Shown here in pieces: positions 36,887 through 45,900 of a stretch of DNA of 61,030 nt; position 1 is the first letter of the stretch, and each line of letters starts with the position of its first letter. The position numbers were made by a program, and so were the translations under genes. Source of the stretch: a virus; IMG/VR virus record IMGVR_UViG_3300030099_002804, positions 1 through 61,030 of that record, one strand, 5' to 3'. Below the pieces are notes generated by a model. That model was not told the DNA's origin. It did no database searches and worked only from the letters and a program-made list of their open reading frames with translations.

Positions 36887-37104
36887 TGAAATGCAGTAAA
36901 TGTGGACATGAAGAAGTTGTTGAAGTGAAGGAGGACTACCGTTTCGCTACTTGGTTACATCAAGAGTATGTAGTCAAGCGTAGGTCTATGGAGAGCATAG
37001 CCAAGGAACAGGGTGTCACTCCCACTACGATTAACAACTGGCTCAAGCGATTTGGCTTGCCAACAAGAGGTCGTGGTGTCCGTTCCGGCTTGTTTGACAT
37101 TTGA
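36886..37104 (+). CDS. zinc plus helix-turn-helix protein
   Basis: 72 residues. MKCSKCGHEEVVEVKED (zinc knuckle) then YVVKRRSMESIAKEQGVTPT, TINNWLKRFGLPTRGRGV, a resolvase-type HTH (SIAKExGVTPTTINNWLKRFGL). Likely DNA-binding regulator. Not an integrase: no catalytic domain. Confidence 0.7.
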   Translation: MKCSKCGHEEVVEVKEDYRFATWLHQEYVVKRRSMESIAKEQGVTPTTINNWLKRFGLPTRGRGVRSGLFDI

Positions 37105-37120
37105 ATAATAGTGCTAACTA

Positions 37121-37145
37121 CTATATACTGGCGAGTCATATTTTA
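37121..37145 (+). promoter_or_regulatory. promoter of DNA polymerase gene
   Basis: CTATATACTGGCGAGTC: TATA about 26 bases before the ATG at 37151, so the polymerase mRNA is predicted to be leaderless. CTGGCG matches the core seen in the related promoters. Confidence 0.6.
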
Positions 37146-37150
37146 GTATT

Positions 37151-39397
37151 ATGCAAGTAACACATACAAGTGGTCGCAAGATTACTATACGAAGGCGTGA
37201 CCCCGAGACTTTAGAACGAATACAGGAGACTATTGAAACCTACCCATACTGCTTTGTACCAACGGCTAAACTAACAGACACTTATGGTTTAGTTAGGACT
37301 GAGCCGGGTTATGAGGGAGTGTACGGGACTGAATTGACTAAGGTTTATTTTAGGAATGAGTTTGACCGTAGGGACTGGGTTCGAGCAAACCACACTTGGG
37401 AGGGCAACATATCGTTTGCTAATCAAGTGCTGAATGATAGGATAAAGGACAAGGAACCTTATCCTAACTATGAACACAGGGTATGGTATATTGATGGCGA
37501 ATGGAAAAAGGACTCTGAGGAAATTACAGTCCTTAGTGCATACGATTCCTATACCGGCAAAATGTTCACATGGGTTCAGCACCCCGACATTACGCCGGGC
37601 TACCATAGTAGTCTGCCCTGCAAGAATCACCCCGATGGTTTGACAGAAGTGCATTTTGAAACACAAGTCAAAGCATTCGTCAATGAGCGTCAACTGCTCG
37701 CTGATTTTGCGGCACACATGAAGAAGAATGACCCCGATATTCTAACTGGTTGGTATTTCGTGGATGCTGATGTATCAACTATCAGCACCCGCATGAGGAA
37801 ACTAGGGCTTGACCCACGCAAAATGTCACCGCACAATCAACACAATTACAAGTATGGTGTAACCGAAAAGCGTTGGACTCAGCCTATCCCCGGTCGCACC
37901 TGTATTGACTTGATGATTGCTTTCAAGAAGTTATGGACTATCAAGAATGGGCAACTAGCAAGTCAAAAGTTGGATGATGTTGCAGAGTTTGTGCTGGGTG
38001 AGCGCAAGGTTGAGTTGCCCGATGGGCACGACACCTACTACACTGATATAGGCACATATGTTGATTACAATAGGCAAGATGTCAGACTGTTACCAAGATT
38101 AGATGAAGAGTTGAATGTAATAAACTACTACACATCACTACAACACTTAGTCCAGTGTGACATAGAGACTGTCCCTATGACTACTGCGCCTGCTACCAGC
38201 CTGTTCATACAGGATGAGGAGTTTGAAGGGCGCATCCCCGATGACCCACGCTTTGCTATGGTCGAGTATCAAGGTGCTGATATACAAGAGCCGGAGCCGG
38301 GTCGCTATGAAAACATGGCGATTATGGACATCAAGGCCATGTATCACTCTAATGTCAAGTTGCATAACATTTCATGGGACACGCTGAGTGACGGTGGTAA
38401 AGACTGTGGTAACGGTAGCAAGTTTTTACAGGATAAACCCGGTCTGCTTGGTAGGGTCATGGATAAATTGACGGTTAAGCGTAATGAATACAAGGCTTTG
38501 ATGAAAGCGGCTACCACTGATGCTGAGAAGCGCAAGTGGGATGCTATGCAGTTTGCTACAAAGTCAATGGTTGCATCCCTATACGGTGTGTCCGGCGATT
38601 CAAAGTATGGTATGTATCACCCCGAGATTGCGGCGGCTATCACATACACAAGCAGACAAACACTATTCCGTCTGCGTGATGAGTGTAATGACCGTGGCTA
38701 TCCTGTGCGATACGGCCACACAGACTCTATCTTTTGTGAAGTCCCTACACCCGAGGAGGGTATGAAGTTGGTTGAGCAAATCAACGAGTCTATGGCACCT
38801 ATCGAAACCGAGTTTGAGAAGTGGTGCGAGTCTATGATACTCAAGGCTAAGAATCGCTACGCTGGCAAGGTGACATGGACTGACGGCACCCACCATGAAC
38901 CACAGTATTATTACAAGGGGCTTGAGTTAAAACAGGCTCGTATGCCAAAGGCCATGAAGGAGGCTATGGATGGTACACTAAGGGGTATTCTTGACGGTAA
39001 AGACCGTGAGGATATTGACGATTACTTGGCTGGACTAATCAAGGCTGGTAACGATGGCGAGTTGGGCGAATCCCTTTTAATGAAAGGAAAATTACGCAGA
39101 CCTATTCATAAGTACAAGAGCATTAGTGGTGCTATTGCTGGCGTAGTATGGGCTAAGGATAATCTCAACAGGATTTATGAAGTGGATGAGTCGTTCTTGA
39201 CGGCTATCGGTGCCGGTGGGCAATACTATGCCTTTGATAAGGTGGAGGACTTGGATGGTATCGCTAAGATTGATTGGTCGGAGATGACTGAGCGATTTAT
39301 AGTCAACAAGGCTTGTGACATCTATGACCTAGTTAACTGGGACACTCAGCCCCTATGGAACGCTCATCGTGGTATTGGTAATGTTAAGTGGTTATGA
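37151..39397 (+). CDS. polB: family B DNA polymerase
   Basis: 748 residues, within the usual range. Exonuclease motifs: Exo I YIDGEW (Asp and Glu, about 112), Exo II GWYFVDAD (about 195) and Exo III YNRQD (about 305). Polymerase motifs: A IMDIKAMYHSN (catalytic Asp, about 392), B QFATKSMVASLYGVSG (about 465-480), C RYGHTDSIF (about 521-529) and KNRYAGKVTW (KxRY, about 566). Notable changes: motif C reads YGHTDS rather than YGDTDS, keeping the key second Asp, and motif B has Ala where Asn is usual (VASLYG for xNSxYG). The enzyme is expected to be active with proofreading. Own promoter; leaderless start. Confidence 0.93.
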   Translation: MQVTHTSGRKITIRRRDPETLERIQETIETYPYCFVPTAKLTDTYGLVRTEPGYEGVYGTELTKVYFRNEFDRRDWVRANHTWEGNISFANQVLNDRIKDKEPYPNYEHRVWYIDGEWKKDSEEITVLSAYDSYTGKMFTWVQHPDITPGYHSSLPCKNHPDGLTEVHFETQVKAFVNERQLLADFAAHMKKNDPDILTGWYFVDADVSTISTRMRKLGLDPRKMSPHNQHNYKYGVTEKRWTQPIPGRTCIDLMIAFKKLWTIKNGQLASQKLDDVAEFVLGERKVELPDGHDTYYTDIGTYVDYNRQDVRLLPRLDEELNVINYYTSLQHLVQCDIETVPMTTAPATSLFIQDEEFEGRIPDDPRFAMVEYQGADIQEPEPGRYENMAIMDIKAMYHSNVKLHNISWDTLSDGGKDCGNGSKFLQDKPGLLGRVMDKLTVKRNEYKALMKAATTDAEKRKWDAMQFATKSMVASLYGVSGDSKYGMYHPEIAAAITYTSRQTLFRLRDECNDRGYPVRYGHTDSIFCEVPTPEEGMKLVEQINESMAPIETEFEKWCESMILKAKNRYAGKVTWTDGTHHEPQYYYKGLELKQARMPKAMKEAMDGTLRGILDGKDREDIDDYLAGLIKAGNDGELGESLLMKGKLRRPIHKYKSISGAIAGVVWAKDNLNRIYEVDESFLTAIGAGGQYYAFDKVEDLDGIAKIDWSEMTERFIVNKACDIYDLVNWDTQPLWNAHRGIGNVKWL

Positions 39398-39401
39398 TAA
39401 C

Positions 39402-39425
39402 ACATATATACTGACGAACACAAAG
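39402..39425 (+). promoter_or_regulatory. promoter before small zinc gene
   Basis: ACATATATACTGACGAAC with TATA near 39404-39410; the ATG at 39434 follows AAGGTGATAAT. CTGACGA core as in the promoter at 26281. Confidence 0.6.
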
Positions 39426-39433
39426 GTGATAAT

Positions 39434-39718
39434 ATGGCAGAAGAACCTAGAAAGCCCAAGAAGATGACAACACAACAACTGACCTACGCCGTTCATTCAC
39501 TTGAACAGGCATTCAACAATATAGCCGCCGCTATCGGTAACGATATGGCACAGGTTATGAATGTCCTCGGCGGAATGCTAAGGCATTTGGATTTACTAGT
39601 GGACATCAAATGTCCCGATTGTGGTACTGAGTTGAGTCACCCTAAGATGGATGGCGTACCTATGCCTACAGAATGTCCGGCGTGTGGCGGCAAGTTGAAC
39701 CTAGACGAAGAAGAATGA
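39434..39718 (+). CDS. 94-residue zinc-ribbon protein
   Basis: Helical N-terminus (QLTYAVHSLEQAFNNIAAAI) then CPDCGTELSHPKMDG and CPACGGKLNLDEEE: a classical zinc ribbon with an acidic end. May bind DNA near the fork. Function unknown. Confidence 0.7.
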   Translation: MAEEPRKPKKMTTQQLTYAVHSLEQAFNNIAAAIGNDMAQVMNVLGGMLRHLDLLVDIKCPDCGTELSHPKMDGVPMPTECPACGGKLNLDEEE

Positions 39719-39747
39719 TTATTAAACAAACTGAGGGTGGAGTAAAT

Positions 39748-40050
39748 ATGGCACGAATACTTGTTGTGACAGATGATGCGGAGATTATCTCCGAAGCACT
39801 TGATACCTATGGTCGAAGAGATGTGTATATAGCACTAGATAACACAGTTGCTAACAGGCACAAAGCGGAGGCACTTGGGATTGATAGCAGATTAAATCTT
39901 GTTGGCTCCGATGCAGACCATGACCTATTCGACACCGTTCTTGGTGGCTCAAAGAAGCCCACTAAGAAATCCGCCCCAAAGAGCAAGAAGGAATCACTTG
40001 CTAAAGAAGTTGAGGCGGTAGTAAATGAAGAGTCCAAAAAAGTACTCTAA
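39748..40050 (+). CDS. 100-residue protein with Rossmann-like start and basic tail
   Basis: MARILVVTDDAEIISEALDT, then YIALDNTVANRHKAEALGID, then SKKPTKKSAPKSKKES (Lys-rich). ATG at 39748 follows GGGTGGAGTAA; an in-frame ATG at 39715 is the alternative. Response-regulator-like strand/helix start but no phospho-acceptor pair. Overlaps the nuclease gene. Function unknown. Confidence 0.6.
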   Translation: MARILVVTDDAEIISEALDTYGRRDVYIALDNTVANRHKAEALGIDSRLNLVGSDADHDLFDTVLGGSKKPTKKSAPKSKKESLAKEVEAVVNEESKKVL

Positions 40051-40987
40051 GGAATGGTATGCGCAAGAGGGGGCTAATCACGGCCACTCTAACCCAATCA
40101 AAGCGTCTGCTAACGGATGGCCCGTTAGGTTATCTAAGTCGGCATTTATGACCTATCTTGGTTGCCCCCGTAAATACTGGTGGAGTAATGTAGCCGAGAT
40201 TCGCACACCGCAGAATCATTACATGGCTCATGGTACAGGAGTCCATAGAGCATTAGAAAATCTATACGGCAATTGGAAAAATGAAGATGGTGAAGCCTTT
40301 CAAGACTTGGCTCTCATTGATTGGGAGGATGGGTCGACCCATCAGCCTTTTTTGGAATGGAATAAAGACCAACAACAGGTCTATTCTGACTCCATAATTT
40401 CACTTTTCCAATTGGAAAATGAGAGATTAGAGCGTTGGGGCGAGGAACATTTCGCTCCTGTTGAGTTTGAAATTAAGCATGTTGTTAATCATCCCAATTC
40501 TAATTTCCTATTGGTGGGCAAGATTGATGGTGTACATAGGCATCCCGACGGCGGCCTTGTAATTACTGAATTGAAAACAGGAAAAGCAACTAAGGGTAAA
40601 TTGACTAAGACTCGCAAGGAGTTATGTTTCTATCGCCACATGCTATCCCTACTAGGATTCGATGAGGCAGTGTATTTCTATTACCTGTTCCCCGAGGCTA
40701 CTAACACCGACTTGTATCTCGAATTAGAGGGCAAGAAGGACACTGAGGTTTGGCTTGGTGAGAAGCAGGGCATGGCGGTGCTTGAGAAGGTCTCTAAGCG
40801 TTCAGTCAATGCCATGTACAAGTCCTTAGACAAGGCTATCGAGGGCATTAATGGCGACATATGGGGTATGAAGTGGAATGACTACTTCTGCACTGAATGG
40901 TGTGAGTTTTCAATGTCATGTGAAAGTCAAATGGTTGGGTTAGATGATGACCCAACACTTTCATATAGTGGAGAAGAGGAGTGGTAG
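40025..40987 (+). CDS. PD-(D/E)XK nuclease, Cas4/RecB-like with Fe-S cysteines
   Basis: 320 residues. N-terminal LGCPRKYWW holds the first cysteine; nuclease core: GTGVHRALENL, LVGKIDGVHR (Asp), VITELKTGKAT (Glu-x-Lys), ELCFYRHML (QxxxY-type helix); C-terminal FCTEWCEFSMSC provides three more cysteines, matching a 4Fe-4S cluster arrangement of Cas4/AddB-like nucleases. Acts in recombination or DNA-end processing with the RecA-like protein. Confidence 0.88.
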   Translation: MKSPKKYSKEWYAQEGANHGHSNPIKASANGWPVRLSKSAFMTYLGCPRKYWWSNVAEIRTPQNHYMAHGTGVHRALENLYGNWKNEDGEAFQDLALIDWEDGSTHQPFLEWNKDQQQVYSDSIISLFQLENERLERWGEEHFAPVEFEIKHVVNHPNSNFLLVGKIDGVHRHPDGGLVITELKTGKATKGKLTKTRKELCFYRHMLSLLGFDEAVYFYYLFPEATNTDLYLELEGKKDTEVWLGEKQGMAVLEKVSKRSVNAMYKSLDKAIEGINGDIWGMKWNDYFCTEWCEFSMSCESQMVGLDDDPTLSYSGEEEW

Positions 40988-40988
40988 T

Positions 40989-41180
40989 ATGATGAGCGAT
41001 AATGAGTGTCCGAAATGCGATAGCATGATGTCCGAAGAAGTAGCCTTTTTGGTGACAGGTCAAGTAAATGGCCCAAGAGCAACAATTAAGTTACTGGTCT
41101 GTGACGATTGCGGCCATACTATGAAAGGTGAAGATGATGACGAAGCAACTACTGACATACCCGAGGGAGATAGGTCTTAA
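40989..41180 (+). CDS. 63-residue zinc-ribbon protein
   Basis: MMSDNECPKCDSMMSEEVAF with CPKC and VCDDCGHTM, an acidic tail (KGEDDDEATTDIPEGDRS). Two bases after the nuclease stop; overlaps the primase gene start. Possibly a primase or nuclease accessory factor. Confidence 0.65.
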   Translation: MMSDNECPKCDSMMSEEVAFLVTGQVNGPRATIKLLVCDDCGHTMKGEDDDEATTDIPEGDRS

Positions 41181-42171
41181 ACGGGCTATTGCTAAGAATG
41201 GTAGGGTGTATTCTGACTACCTTAGCAAAATGAGAAGCAAAACTTCTTGTTACACCAGCCTATATTCCTTCGCTAAGATGGATAATGATAATAAACCGGA
41301 CTACAGATATGCAGTGATAGACCGAGCGTGGTGGGATTTTGATGCGGGAGAACGAGGAGGAATTGAACAGGTCAAGCAAGATGTCGCCCAACTCATCTCT
41401 CGCTTGGAGGGTGATGTACGGGTCGTGGCGACTGGCCGTGGATTCCATGTCCACCAACTATTCAACAAGAGCGTGGTCGGACAGGAGTACAGACTACCCC
41501 TTGAACACTACCAAAGACGAAAAGCAAGAGGATTAGTTACGCTTGATGGCGTAGGGTTTCCCGAGAAGATGACTCGTATTCCTAACACATACAATCCTAA
41601 GCGTGGTCGCTGGTGCGTAGTCATACCTACTGAGGAGTTTGTTAACAACCCTATGGGTTACGATATACCTACTATGCCTATGCGCTTAGATAGAAAACAT
41701 CACCCCTTTGGTGAAGCAAATACAGGCGTGGAGGCGTTTGATTTCCTTGCTTGGTGCGCTAATTACCAACCTATACAGGATGATTATACCTTCGCAGATA
41801 GTGTGACTCTTGACAGTGACACCTTGACGGCAGGCTCAGTCCCGCTAATGCCATGCTTGGCAAGAGCGATACACCAAGACAAGCCTAATCACCATGTTAG
41901 AGTAGCGTTGGTTCAGCATATGGCAGATACTCTTAGGGACTTTGCCGACCCCGAGGCGATAAGCACCGAACAAAAGCGTGAGATTGAGGATGAGATATTC
42001 AACTTCGTCAAAGGTCTTGGTTGGTCTAACTGGAATGCTACTGCATCCCGCAAGGGGATTAGAAGTACGATGAAGTATAGGCGTGTCCCGTCATGCTCAT
42101 GGTTCGTAGCCCGTGGTATGTGCGCTAAAAAATGCTGGAGATACGATGGTTCGGCAGACATTCCCGAATGA
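41134..42171 (+). CDS. archaeo-eukaryotic primase (AEP)
   Basis: 345 residues from ATG 41134 (GTG 41128 and ATG 41137 are alternatives). AWWDFDAGERG supplies the DxD metal motif (about 70), VVATGRGFHVHQLF the sxH-type motif (about 105), and FPEKMTRIPNTYNPKRGRWC the basic motif III region. The C-terminus PSCSWFVARGMCAKKCWRYD has three cysteines, similar to Fe-S/zinc ends of primases. It would make primers for the B-family polymerase. PriL is absent. Confidence 0.87.
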   Translation: MMTKQLLTYPREIGLKRAIAKNGRVYSDYLSKMRSKTSCYTSLYSFAKMDNDNKPDYRYAVIDRAWWDFDAGERGGIEQVKQDVAQLISRLEGDVRVVATGRGFHVHQLFNKSVVGQEYRLPLEHYQRRKARGLVTLDGVGFPEKMTRIPNTYNPKRGRWCVVIPTEEFVNNPMGYDIPTMPMRLDRKHHPFGEANTGVEAFDFLAWCANYQPIQDDYTFADSVTLDSDTLTAGSVPLMPCLARAIHQDKPNHHVRVALVQHMADTLRDFADPEAISTEQKREIEDEIFNFVKGLGWSNWNATASRKGIRSTMKYRRVPSCSWFVARGMCAKKCWRYDGSADIPE

Positions 42172-42173
42172 GG

Positions 42174-42198
42174 TTAAATAACCAAAAGCACCCAGCGT
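42174..42198 (+). promoter_or_regulatory. promoter of XPF-like nuclease gene
   Basis: TTAAATAACCAAAAGCACCC, TATA about 27 bases before the ATG at 42205. It starts right after the primase stop codon; predicted leaderless. Confidence 0.55.
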
Positions 42199-42204
42199 AT
42201 AGTA

Positions 42205-42933
42205 ATGCTAGTGGTGGATGACCGAGAGAATGACCTTTTGATTCACAAACTATATGCGTCTATGGGCCGCCATGATGAAGGCGGTCATGTTAAAGTCAAG
42301 CGGCTACCTTCTGCCGATTATGTTATCGGGGAGATAGGGATAGAGGCTAAGGAGATAAATGACTTGTATCATTCTATCATGGGTCACGGTCGCTCTCGCA
42401 CAATCATTGGGCAGTTGGTGGATTTACAGGAGTCATTTGAGCGACCTATGTTAGTAGTCTATGGCACCAAGTTGAAGCCGTATCTGCCGGGCAGAAGGCC
42501 CAATCGTGCTGAGATTGCTAAAGAGATGAAAAAGATGCAAGCAGTAATCAAGAAGTTTAAGCAAAACTTCGTGATTCAATTCCCAAACATTCAATTCATG
42601 GAGTTATCAAGTATGGATGATATGGTGGATTGGTTATCATCTGTGCATCACAATCTGCGTATTAGACAGAAGCCTATATCTGAACCTGCCGAAAGAACCC
42701 GCCGAAGCAATCGCAAGGTGGACTTGCGTGTTAGAGTCCTTGCCGCAATTGACGGCATCTCGGAGAGAGCAGCCCATGATTTGTTAACCGAGTTTGGCTC
42801 TATTCCACGCCTGTTGCGCTCTCGCACAAGCCAGCGAAAACTCATGGAGATAGAGGGTATAGGTCGTAAAAGAGCCAAGGCTATTTTATCCCTGCGTGAA
42901 CGCTACCCCGACCAGCCCGACCGTCACTCGTAA
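42205..42933 (+). CDS. XPF/ERCC4-type nuclease with HhH domain
   Basis: 242 residues. Nuclease: VVDDREND, SADYVIGEIGIEAKEINDLY (GDY..ExKxxxDL form of the ERKxxxD motif, with EAKEIND). Then two helix-hairpin-helix units: IDGISERAAHDLLTEFGSIP and IEGIGRKRAKAILSLR. Acts on branched DNA or flaps. Its last 10 bases overlap the tail of the convergent tail-tip gene. No helicase domain (short, MUS81/XPF-like archaeal form). Confidence 0.9.
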   Translation: MLVVDDRENDLLIHKLYASMGRHDEGGHVKVKRLPSADYVIGEIGIEAKEINDLYHSIMGHGRSRTIIGQLVDLQESFERPMLVVYGTKLKPYLPGRRPNRAEIAKEMKKMQAVIKKFKQNFVIQFPNIQFMELSSMDDMVDWLSSVHHNLRIRQKPISEPAERTRRSNRKVDLRVRVLAAIDGISERAAHDLLTEFGSIPRLLRSRTSQRKLMEIEGIGRKRAKAILSLRERYPDQPDRHS

Positions 42934-45900
42934 CTCATTTGGTTGGACTGACTATCGCCGGACACAGAACGGCTATCAAACCCTACCTGTATGTTGTGTA
43001 GTGTTACGCTACTGTATTGTGCAGTATCGGGAGATACACCTGCGGCACGACTAATTTTAATCTCGATAGTGTTATTCGGTATATCTAAGCCGTCTAATCC
43101 ACCATTAAATAATGTCACAGAAGAATTGGTACCCACTGCTAAAGTAACAGTTCTATTAGCAGTAGCGCCGGTTTCGACACACTTTACTTCTATATCCAAA
43201 GAAGCAACACCGCTTGCGGCACCTAATGTGTACCTACCCATTATGTTTGCTTGCCTACTGTTGCTATTTTGAGGGACTCTAACCACTGTTGTGAACTCGT
43301 TATACGCTTGGGCCGCATCAGTAGCACCAGCAAAAGACATTCCGTTGCTAGTCATAACTGCGTCACCCGAGGATGGGGTGATGAATGAATCCACACCCTC
43401 AACTCCCGATGTCTTTTTTGGTGCAATCGCTGGCTTCTTTTGACCCAAAACTGCGAAGTTACCACCCAAAACGCTGTCATTGTTGAACTCCATACTACCC
43501 TTAATTTTGTTACTAAGCCCACTACTCAATATGTTACTACTAATAGTCTTGGGTGAGTTACTAGATAAGTTAGTACCATCCACATTAGGCCCGGTACCTA
43601 CCTGTGTTAGTGGATTAAAGTCCACGCCAGTAGTAGTCCCAAACCCAACTCCGCTAGTACCGCTACTATTCCAAGCACCACTAACAGGAGTACCGCCAAA
43701 TCCACCCCAATCAAATGTACCGGAGCCTTGGGGTTTAGATGTATCACCACTGGGCCCGCCCCTACCACTTGTGCCACTACCGGGGGTCTGTGTTCCCCCC
43801 TTGTTAGTTGCTGGCAAAAGCAAAGAAGCGAAGTTCTGAATGCTTCTGCTAACATCTCTCTCTAGTGTTAATTGTACTTGTTGCCTATCGGCACCCCTAG
43901 CAGACCACTGTACCTGCTTGATACCCATAACTTCATTACTTAATTCTAATACCGAGTCCGTGTATGAAACTTGAGTTCCCGGTACAAAGTTTATATCGTC
44001 ACAGATGTGCAAGCGAGGAGCGTACCACTCAGACCTGCGCCCCATATAATTTACTTCAGTCTCATTCCACTTTCTCATCCCAAGAGGGAATAGACTATCT
44101 CCATTTATAGTTGAGTGAGTCGAGCCACCATAAACACTACCATTTGCTAATGTTCCTGTACCACACCTATTCTTTGCTACCGCTAAAAGATAGTCATAAT
44201 TAACTGATAGTACAATTCTTTCAGTGCCATCTCGACCTGTCCAATATGTGCTAGGAATATCTATTTCATAATAACCGTTTGAATCAACCGAAACGCTGGT
44301 GCTACTTCTTGCGCTTGCTACGAAATCTCTATCTGTCCAATCGTAGTCTATTAGTCGCACCCTAAAGACTGGATTTATTGCAGTAGCGGCGTATGAATCA
44401 ATTGTACCGTCACCTACTTCAACAACAAATCTCAGTTTGCCGTCTGCATTTATGTTTGAACCAGCAGGTGTTTTCATTGTTGTTTTTGGCATGTCCCTTG
44501 GTATGTGTACTACCTGCAAAGCATAACTCAAAGATGCCGCACCATACCAATAATACATTATATCATATGTTTTTTGTGTCATAGGGATTATGTAATTAGA
44601 GTTACCATCCCTACCGTTAAGAGCAGACACCATACCGGGGAATAGATTGCCTCCCCATATGCTAGTCCATGCCCACGCTTTATCCTCCACATAAGAACCA
44701 CCTGTGCCATATGTTCTCGGGATGGTTCTTGATTGGTCGGCAATATAACCGTATCTTGCTCCATTAACCATCATGTCATCAAGACCGGACATTCTGTAAC
44801 TATTGTCGAAGTTCAGTATTTGAGCGTCTATTGTCAACGGTGCCCCCTTATTCTTCTCATATTCTGCCTTTGCTACTGCCAGTGCTTCTGCATTCGTAGT
44901 TACAGAAGGCATATTGAGTATCTCCCAGCGTGGAGTTTCGCCCAAAGTGGGGGTAGGGTAGTCAACAAATGACCCACCAGCACCATAAAACACCCTAACA
45001 TTGGTGATTTGTTTGTTGGACTGAGTGTTGAGGGTGGAAACCCTAACATTATCTCTATTAAGAGCCAAGTTCATATCATAGTTTGGTCTGTATGAGGGCT
45101 TAGAGTCACGCCCCATCAACCATGAGAATACCTGTCTAACTCCATTAGTTCCTCCTAAACCAGCAAGTGATTGTGAACTTGAGTATATTGTAGTTATTGT
45201 AGTGTTTCTGCAATCATTTACGCCGCCGAAATCATCAACCGAATTAGTCAATCTCCACCTACCAAAAGAACCCGACCCTGCTACTGATGTAGTGTTGGGT
45301 ATGGTAAAAGTATCATTAGCAGGTACCGCAGTGATTACTTCAGTCTTAGTTTTTCCTAATAGGCTGATTCTTTCACTATCTATTACTGTAACACTGTCGC
45401 CTACGGACAAGCCGTGTGGTACTCCTGTGGTAAAGGTGGATGAACCACTACTAGGGGCGGTTATCGCCGTGATTATCCCTCCCCTACCAGTGGTGTTACA
45501 GTCAGTAAATACTGTTGCCATATCCCTTGTGATTGGTACTGTGCTAATATCGTGCATACCGTATAGTCTTGATTGGCTTATCCAATTCTTAGTTAGACAA
45601 TCTAAGTACGACATTCGCAACTTTTCACTATCCCACCAAGTACCACTTGCTTTGTTTTCAATAAACCCGTTAAGTGCCATAATAAGGCGCATAGGAAACA
45701 CATTACCTAACCCACCATAAACAAGAGCGTCTGTGTATGAGTTTTGGTTGTCGGGGTTTAGTGAAATACCTATCTCCGCTTCGTTATTAGGTATTGTTAT
45801 ACTACCAGTAGCACCGGTGTATGTTAAATAAAATGCAGCGTTAACGCTACCGTAACCCTCCCCATTCCATTCGCCAGCAGTAGTGGTGTTTTTTACAGGC

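Noticed and set aside
36886-37104. Integrase or resolvase fragment
   Set aside because: Only the helix-turn-helix and zinc knuckle are present, with no catalytic domain nearby.
45202-45720. 172-codon plus-strand frame within the tail-tip gene
   Set aside because: Antisense shadow of the 2308-residue gene; no promoter or ribosome site.
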